Assembly (NCBI GenBank): GCA_041554195.1
Contig: JBFFMJ010000009.1
Location: 71,684-135,683 of the forward strand
DNA from: JAPHSX01 sp041554195
Lineage (GTDB): Bacteria; Pseudomonadota; Gammaproteobacteria; Thiohalomonadales; Thiohalomonadaceae
Length of the DNA stretch: 64,000 bases
Direction: 5' to 3'
Shown here piece after piece: positions 59,355 to 64,000 of this stretch. The position numbers were made by a program, and so were the translations under genes. How positions within the stretch are numbered: position 1 is the first letter of the stretch; each line of letters starts with the position of its first letter. The notes under the pieces are model-generated. The model was given only the letters and a program-made list of their open reading frames with translations. It made no database searches and was not told where the DNA came from.

Positions 59355-60067
59355 TGGAAACGCTGAGTCTGAGTTTTTCTGCGGCACTATTAATGGGGCT
59401 GGCCTTTGGTGCCGGTCCCTGTAATATCACCTGCCTGCCCTTTCTCGGTCCGGTCTTCCTCAGGGAGTCGGGGGGAGAGGGGGCTGACTGGCGTACCATT
59501 ATTCCGTTTTCACTGGGGCGGCTGACCAGCTATTCAGCACTGGGGGCCGTCGCCGGTAGTTTTGGCTATGCCGCCACGGTGTGGATAGAGAATGGGCCGG
59601 CGGCGCAGATCCTCGGTGTTGCCACAATTATTATTGGGGTGATGATGTTGCGCCGCAAGGCCGGGGCAAAGTCGTGCCAGCGCAGTCATGTTCATGATGC
59701 TTCCGCTACGGCGAGCGAGGTGGTTATTGCGCCGGCCGTGCAGAAAAAAGAGAAGCCGCGTCCGCTCTTTTCGCTATCACTGTTTGGCATGGGGGCCGGT
59801 ATGGCATTAAACCCCTGCGTGCCATTGGCCACAGTACTCACCGTTTCTGCCGCCATGGCCACCCCCACAGGTGGTCTGGCGCTGGGCCTGGCATTTGGCC
59901 TGGGGGCGGTGGCGATACCGACCTTAATCTTCGGTATTGCGGTGGCGCACTTCGGCGCACAGATCAGGTATCACCTGAGCAACTGGAGCGGTAGACTTGA
60001 GCAGGTTGCGGGCGGCATGCTCGTGCTGTTGGGGAGTGTCACGGTTTTGGGTTTTGTACAGATATGA
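59354..60067 (+). CDS. CcdA/UreH-like thiol-redox membrane protein
   Basis: A 237-residue protein with about six membrane spans in two halves, each starting with a Cys motif: GPCNITCLPFLGPVF and NPCVPLATVL. These match the DsbD/CcdA and SafE/UreH transmembrane families that pass electrons from thioredoxin across the membrane or move metals. A His-bearing loop (CQRSHVHDA) links the halves. Start overlaps the previous stop as TGATG, next gene overlaps by ATGA. Confidence 0.8.
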   Translation: METLSLSFSAALLMGLAFGAGPCNITCLPFLGPVFLRESGGEGADWRTIIPFSLGRLTSYSALGAVAGSFGYAATVWIENGPAAQILGVATIIIGVMMLRRKAGAKSCQRSHVHDASATASEVVIAPAVQKKEKPRPLFSLSLFGMGAGMALNPCVPLATVLTVSAAMATPTGGLALGLAFGLGAVAIPTLIFGIAVAHFGAQIRYHLSNWSGRLEQVAGGMLVLLGSVTVLGFVQI

Positions 60068-60723
60068 TCATTACAGAGATTTTCGATAAGGGTGGGGTGG
60101 TTGTCTGGGTGTTGCTCGGTTATTCGCTGCTGGCAATGACCATCATCATTGAGCGCCTGCTGCGTTTTGCCATGATGGGGCGGTTGCCGCAGGAGTTTGA
60201 ACAGAACCTGGTAGCCAGTCTCAAGCAGGGCAAGCTCGACGAATGGCTCAGCGCCTATCGTGGCCCGGAGGTCGCCGTATTGAGTGGTATTAGTCAGGCC
60301 GCCGCCGATGGGGTCAAGGACCTGACCCGTGTGGCGGTGCGTATCGGCTCGATAGAACTGCAACGTATGGAGCGTGGCTTTCGTAGCATCGCCATCCTTG
60401 GCAACACCGCCCCACTGCTCGGTCTGCTCGGTACGATCTTGGGCATGATTAAGGCATTCATGGTGATCGAAGCGGCTGGCGGTAAGGTGGATGCGCAGGC
60501 CCTGGCCGGAGGGATCTGGGAGGCGATGCTAACCACCGGCGTCGGCCTGAGTGTGGCGATCCCGGTACTGCTGATACTGCACCTGCTTGAGGGGCTGGCA
60601 GACCGGCGTGCCCAGTCGATGCGCAGCCTTGCCTCGGTGTTACTAGAGCAGTTACCGCACGAAGAGATACAAAGCGAGGGCGAAGCCATCCACCATCGTG
60701 AGGGGAGCACCCATGCAGTTTGA
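60064..60723 (+). CDS. exbB: ExbB/TolQ-family proton channel protein
   Basis: A 219-residue three-span protein. Typical are VVVWVLLGYSLLAMTIIIERLLRF, GFRSIAILGNTAPLLGLLGTILGMIKAF and LAGGIWEAMLTTGVGLSVAIPVLLILHLL. It powers TonB with ExbD. Being in the receptor operon makes it a dedicated energiser. Overlaps exbD by 11 nt. Confidence 0.93.
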   Translation: MIITEIFDKGGVVVWVLLGYSLLAMTIIIERLLRFAMMGRLPQEFEQNLVASLKQGKLDEWLSAYRGPEVAVLSGISQAAADGVKDLTRVAVRIGSIELQRMERGFRSIAILGNTAPLLGLLGTILGMIKAFMVIEAAGGKVDAQALAGGIWEAMLTTGVGLSVAIPVLLILHLLEGLADRRAQSMRSLASVLLEQLPHEEIQSEGEAIHHREGSTHAV

Positions 60724-61114
60724 GGGTCGCCGCCGCAGTGGTCAGATGCCGAACCTGACGCCGCTTATCGATATCGTTTTCCTACTGCTGGTCTTCTTCA
60801 TGCTCACCTCGCACTTCGTGCAGGAGCAGGCGATCGATATCGACCTGCCGGTGGCCGATAGCGGCGTGGCGGTGGGGGAGGACGAGCAGCTGGAACTGGT
60901 GATCAATGCCGAAGGACGTTTTCTGCTCGACGACCACTTTGTTGAAGCAGAGAGTCTTGAGAGTCTGCTGCGAAGCAAATTCGAGTCACGAACGGAACGC
61001 AGTCTGCGGGTACGCGGCGATCGCCATGCCCCATTGGGCCAGGCCGTGACGGTACTCGACGTTGCGCGCAAAGCCGGTGCCTCTGCAGTGGATATTGTGA
61101 CCGAACAGCAATGA
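60713..61114 (+). CDS. exbD: ExbD/TolR-family protein
   Basis: A 133-residue protein with a single N-terminal span carrying the proton-handling Asp (NLTPLIDIVFLLLVFFMLTSHFV) and a periplasmic TolR-like domain. Start ATG 60713 with GAGGGGA upstream is inside the exbB end; a GTG 15 nt earlier is less likely. Confidence 0.93.
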   Translation: MQFEGRRRSGQMPNLTPLIDIVFLLLVFFMLTSHFVQEQAIDIDLPVADSGVAVGEDEQLELVINAEGRFLLDDHFVEAESLESLLRSKFESRTERSLRVRGDRHAPLGQAVTVLDVARKAGASAVDIVTEQQ

Positions 61115-61803
61115 GGGTTCCGGAGTGGCCTATCTGGGTAGGTGCCGCGCTGCTGTCGCTGCTGATACATCTTGTGCTGTTTGTCGATAGCGGCTCAAAG
61201 GCGGGGGCGGAGAAACCTGCACCGCAACAGTCGACCAGCGTCAGCTTTCGTTCCGTTGCCGCTCCGCTAACGGCCCCTCAAGATGCGCCCCAGCAGGAGG
61301 AGAGCAAAGAGCCTGAAGCGGAGGTGATCGAGGCCCCGGCTCCGCCGCCTAAACCAAAACCCAGAAAAAAGAAAAAGGTGGCTGAAAAGGTGCGGCAGGT
61401 AGCGCCGCCCAAGCCACAGCCTGTTATCACCCCGACACCGACAACAGAGGTTGCGGAAAAACCGTCACTGCCCTCACAACAGGCCAGTGGCACCATCGAT
61501 GACCCGGCACTCACCGAGAAGGCAAAACACGAATACCTGCGACGTCTGATGGCTCATATCGAGTCACATAAACACTACCCACGTGTGGCGCGCCGTCGTG
61601 GCATACAGGGGGGCGTGGTTGTCAGTTTTAGTCTGTTAGAAAAAGGGGGTGTAAAGGATGTGCGCATTGACGAAGGACACCGCGTTCTTCGCAAAGCGGT
61701 GGAAGAAGCCATTGCCGCCGCGCAGCCAATGCCGGCTCCGCCGCCGAGCCTGGAACTACCGTTAGCGATCTCATTTAGCGTGCAGTTTTCTTTACAGAAC
61801 TAG
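61111..61803 (+). CDS. tonB: TonB energy-transducing protein
   Basis: A 230-residue TonB: N-terminal anchor (VGAALLSLLIHLVLFV with the conserved SxxxH-type His), Pro/Lys-rich rod (APAPPPKPKPRKKKKV), and a C-terminal domain (KHEYLRRLMAHIESHKHYPRVARRRGIQGGVVVSFSLLEKGGV with YP motif). ATGA overlap with exbD. Last gene of the operon; no clear terminator after it. Confidence 0.93.
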   Translation: MRVPEWPIWVGAALLSLLIHLVLFVDSGSKAGAEKPAPQQSTSVSFRSVAAPLTAPQDAPQQEESKEPEAEVIEAPAPPPKPKPRKKKKVAEKVRQVAPPKPQPVITPTPTTEVAEKPSLPSQQASGTIDDPALTEKAKHEYLRRLMAHIESHKHYPRVARRRGIQGGVVVSFSLLEKGGVKDVRIDEGHRVLRKAVEEAIAAAQPMPAPPPSLELPLAISFSVQFSLQN

Positions 61804-62122
61804 AGTGAACGTGCCTGGGTAATGTTGAGGGGATGTGTGGTGACAAGGGATTAGAGAACACGAACATGGGATGTCAGAAAAATCACCCTATCGCGAAAGT
61901 TATCGAAAGATGTGGGTTTGGAGTGAAATCAGCCAGTAGCGGACATCGAGAACAATGACCATGATTTTCGCTTTCAACCCCATAACGGCCCTAACCTGTC
62001 CTAGCAGTTACATATTTACCTGAGTGATGCAAAATGGATACTGAGATTGCAAGTAAGTCTTGTCTCTAGTTTACTATAATGGCAATGGGGCAGGAGTCTG
62101 TACAATGACCGCTAAAACAATC
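61804..62122. other. Intergenic region left of IS30
   Basis: 319 bp without a supported gene. No terminator with a T-run follows tonB. Visible short frames look random. It may hold decayed DNA. Confidence 0.5.
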
Positions 62123-62147
62123 CGCGGATTCAACTCCTAAGTGCAAC
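62123..62147 (+). repeat. IS30 left inverted repeat
   Basis: 25-bp terminus starting CGCGGATTCAACTC and ending GTGCAAC. Mismatches to the right end at positions 15 and 17. Confidence 0.9.
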
Positions 62148-62220
62148 TCATAGTGTCGGAATAGGGGGCAAGCTGCGGTAGCATCATAGCCTTTCGTTCC
62201 GGCAAGAATGAGAGGCAAAT

Positions 62221-63189
62221 ATGAGTGCATGTACGCAGCTTACCCAAGAGCAACGATACCAGATCGCGGCCTTATTGAAAGCAGGTCACAACCAAACAGT
62301 GATAGCGAATATTCTCAATGTCCATAAATCGACCATTAGTCGAGAACTAAACAGGAATCGCGGACTTCGCGGTTATAGGCCAAAGCAGGCTCATGAACTG
62401 GCAATGGCACGTCGGCAGAATAAAGCTAAGCCACGTATTGCTACCCAGCAGTGGCAATGGGTAGAACAGTTACTACGCGATGAGTGGAGCCCTGAGCAGG
62501 TCAGTCTATGGCTGCATACTGCAGGTCGATGCACCATCAGTCACGAGTGGATATATCAGTATGTTTATGAAGATCTGCGCCAGGGTGGCGACCTCCATAG
62601 CCACCTTCGCTGCCAGAAGCAGCGCAGGAAGCGCTATGGAAGTAATGAGCGCAGGGGACAAATTAAAGGACGAGAGTCGATTGATAAGCGCCCCCAGGTC
62701 GTCGAGAACCGCTCACGCATTGGTGACTGGGAGGCTGATACTGTGATTGGCAGGCTTGGAGGGAGTGTTTTGGTCACGCTGGCAGAGCGTAAGTCACGCT
62801 TAAGTCTCATTGCCCTGGCACCGGACAAAACCGCCCAGTCGGTTAAAGAGGCCATGCTGACGCTTCTCACCCCACTGGCCGAGCGAGTCCATACGGTGAC
62901 CTATGATAACGGTAAGGAGTTTGCTTACCATCTGGAAGTGGCCGAACACCTAAATGCGAAGGGCTATTTTGCGCATCCTTATCATTCCTGGGAACGCGGA
63001 CTCAATGATAACACCAACGGACTGATTCGTCAGTACTTACCCAAGGGAATGAGTTTTGATGACCTCACTGATAAAGATATTCAACGCATCATGGATAAGC
63101 TTAATAACCGTCCCCGAAAATGTCTTGGAATTAAAACACCGAATCAGGTGTTTTTCGGTATTAACCCACCGGTTGCACTAACGAGTTGA
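62221..63189 (+). CDS. IS30-family transposase
   Basis: A 322-residue DDE transposase. N-terminal helix-turn-helix region (LTQEQRYQIAALLKAGHNQTVIANILNVHKSTISRELNRN), then a catalytic core with Asp in GDWEADTVIG, Asp in TYDNGKEF and Glu in HSWERGLNDNTNGLIRQYLPKG. The reading frame is intact. GAGAGG precedes the ATG. The stop lies inside the right inverted repeat. Confidence 0.96.
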   Translation: MSACTQLTQEQRYQIAALLKAGHNQTVIANILNVHKSTISRELNRNRGLRGYRPKQAHELAMARRQNKAKPRIATQQWQWVEQLLRDEWSPEQVSLWLHTAGRCTISHEWIYQYVYEDLRQGGDLHSHLRCQKQRRKRYGSNERRGQIKGRESIDKRPQVVENRSRIGDWEADTVIGRLGGSVLVTLAERKSRLSLIALAPDKTAQSVKEAMLTLLTPLAERVHTVTYDNGKEFAYHLEVAEHLNAKGYFAHPYHSWERGLNDNTNGLIRQYLPKGMSFDDLTDKDIQRIMDKLNNRPRKCLGIKTPNQVFFGINPPVALTS

Positions 63190-63196
63190 ATCCGCG
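63172..63196 (-). repeat. IS30 right inverted repeat
   Basis: Reverse complement of the left end with two mismatches; contains the transposase stop codon. Confidence 0.9.
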
Positions 63197-63327
63197 ATCA
63201 GTTATCTCGGTGTTAGGTACGGTTTTTTATTTTATTGAGTAAGTAAGCCTAGGAAAGTACGTTTGTGTTACATAACGATTATGAAACATAATCGTAGATA
63301 AAGATAATTAAGCAATGGAATACTGCA

Positions 63328-63912
63328 ATGAATGAAATCAAATCCATTCAAATACAGCTTGAAAAATTGAACCTCACCCTTAGTCATCGTGTCCGGGATA
63401 TTTATTCATCGTTAGAAGAGTTGAGAGATGTTTCAAATATACTGCTCAATGTTACTCCAAATAGTGTTTCTGAAATTAATTATTGGATTGATAAAGAGGC
63501 CTATTGTGAGAACGATGATGGTTATTATTTAAGCGATACGCGCAATAAACAGTTTGAGTCTGGCGCATTGCCGCAAGATGCCGTCACATATCATTGGCCC
63601 GCCACACAAAAAAATAATGTCGAATTGCGATACCGTTTTTTTTCGCTGAGAAATATAGGTGGGATATTAAAAAGGCTTAAAGAAAAACTTGATGGTGTCA
63701 CAATAATTTATTTCCAAGATATAGAGTTTAATGCATGCGTTGCTTACCCATACTTTGATATGACAACAACAATTCCTGCTGATTTTAATTGGGGTGAGTA
63801 CATACCGTTTTATAGTGTCAGCCAGGATAATAACCCTGAGCGTCAAATTATGTGGTCAGACCCTGAGGGATCCCCACGAATTTACCAGCCATGTCCATGC
63901 TCTGCTATCTGA
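63328..63912 (+). pseudogene. Truncated Cache/PDC-type sensor domain protein
   Basis: A 194-residue frame in AT-rich DNA. An N-terminal coiled-coil-like helix (EIKSIQIQLEKLNLTLSHRVRDIYSSLEELRDV) leads to a Cache-like domain (FFSLRNIGGILKRLKEKLDGVTIIYFQDIEFNACVAYPYFDMTTTIPADFNWGEYIPFY). In complete Cache sensors the MWSDP motif is followed by YLDPAGxGWM. Here it changes at once to an unrelated EGSPRIYQPCPC tail and stops. The frame therefore seems cut near 63866 by a different segment. Effector domains are missing. Confidence 0.6.
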
Positions 63913-64000
63913 GTAACCAACCTGTCATAGGCCTCACTCATCTGAGTATCGCTCAAACTTATTCGCTGGTCATTTGAAACTCTCAAGCCAAGAAATAGCA
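63882..64000 (-). CDS. Unidentified protein, C-terminal end, partial
   Basis: An open frame runs from the right edge to a TAA at 63882-63884, encoding a C-terminus LGLRVSNDQRISLSDTQMSE and then about 18 residues ending in HGHGW. It is in the segment that interrupts the sensor gene, so it may belong to an inserted element. Too short to name. Confidence 0.35.
   Translation of the reverse strand, partial: LFLGLRVSNDQRISLSDTQMSEAYDRLVTQIAEHGHGW

Larger units (their letters stand above)
62123..63196 (+). mobile_element. Complete IS30-family insertion sequence
   Basis: 1074 bp bounded by 25-bp terminal inverted repeats (62123-62147 and 63172-63196) that match at 23 of 25 positions and begin CGCGGATTCAACTC. 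The element is flanked on both sides by ATC (62120-62122 and 63197-63199), a 3-bp target duplication. It carries one intact transposase gene. It appears recent and possibly active. Confidence 0.92.

Overview
The window is about 64 kb of gammaproteobacterial chromosome with moderately high GC through most of its length. Gene content and order are typical of the class: the mreBCD-mrdA-rodA-mltB-rlpA-dacA wall cluster, prs/tRNA-Gln/ispE/lolB beside hemA-prfA, zapA/6S RNA/fau, and pepP-ubiH-ubiI. A DsrC-family protein, a split glycine decarboxylase P protein and two rhodanese fusions fit a sulfur-oxidising or Chromatiales-like lineage. That placement is inference from content only.

Layout. 1-10.5 kb: the end of a methyltransferase gene, a small unknown gene, then a long minus-strand block for cell elongation and wall metabolism (mreB, mreC, mreD, mrdA, rodA, mltB, rlpA, dacA, a D-amino-acid aminotransferase, ybeD). 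10.6-15.2 kb: gatCAB, hslO and a small lipoprotein. 15.2-16.4 kb: a small accessory pocket beside tRNA-Met, with a DUF6933-like gene, a transposase remnant and a T7-promoter-like segment. 16.5-26.4 kb: ychF, pth, rplY, prs, tRNA-Gln, ispE, lolB, a TPR lipoprotein, then hemA-prfA and a 42-residue membrane peptide gene. 26.4-32.5 kb: fau, 6S RNA, zapA and a zapB-like gene on the minus strand, and ygfB-pepP-ubiH-ubiI on the plus strand. 32.7-36.7 kb: a very large PilZ/DUF1631/GGDEF/EAL protein. 36.8-43.8 kb: a glycine riboswitch and gcvT-gcvH-gcvPA-(MBL hydrolase)-gcvPB-dgkA-PfkB kinase. 43.9-52.7 kb: DsrC-like, rlmKL, slyX, unknown secreted proteins, an ArsR-rhodanese regulator, a sterol-desaturase-like oxygenase, two TVP38 proteins and a riboflavin synthase.

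52.8-61.8 kb is the most interesting part. An outer-membrane TonB receptor carries the CxxxM...HxM copper motif known from OprC/NosA. It is divergent from a second TonB receptor that has a well-matched sigma-54 promoter. Behind the second receptor lie tightly coupled genes for a His/Met-rich anchored periplasmic protein, a polyferredoxin-type membrane Fe-S protein, a CcdA/UreH-like membrane protein, and a dedicated ExbB-ExbD-TonB. I read this as a self-contained metal (probably copper) uptake system with its own electron supply.

61.8-64 kb is AT-richer accessory DNA. It holds an intact IS30-family element with 25-bp terminal repeats and a 3-bp target duplication, then a sensor gene that appears cut off by a second foreign segment running out of the window.
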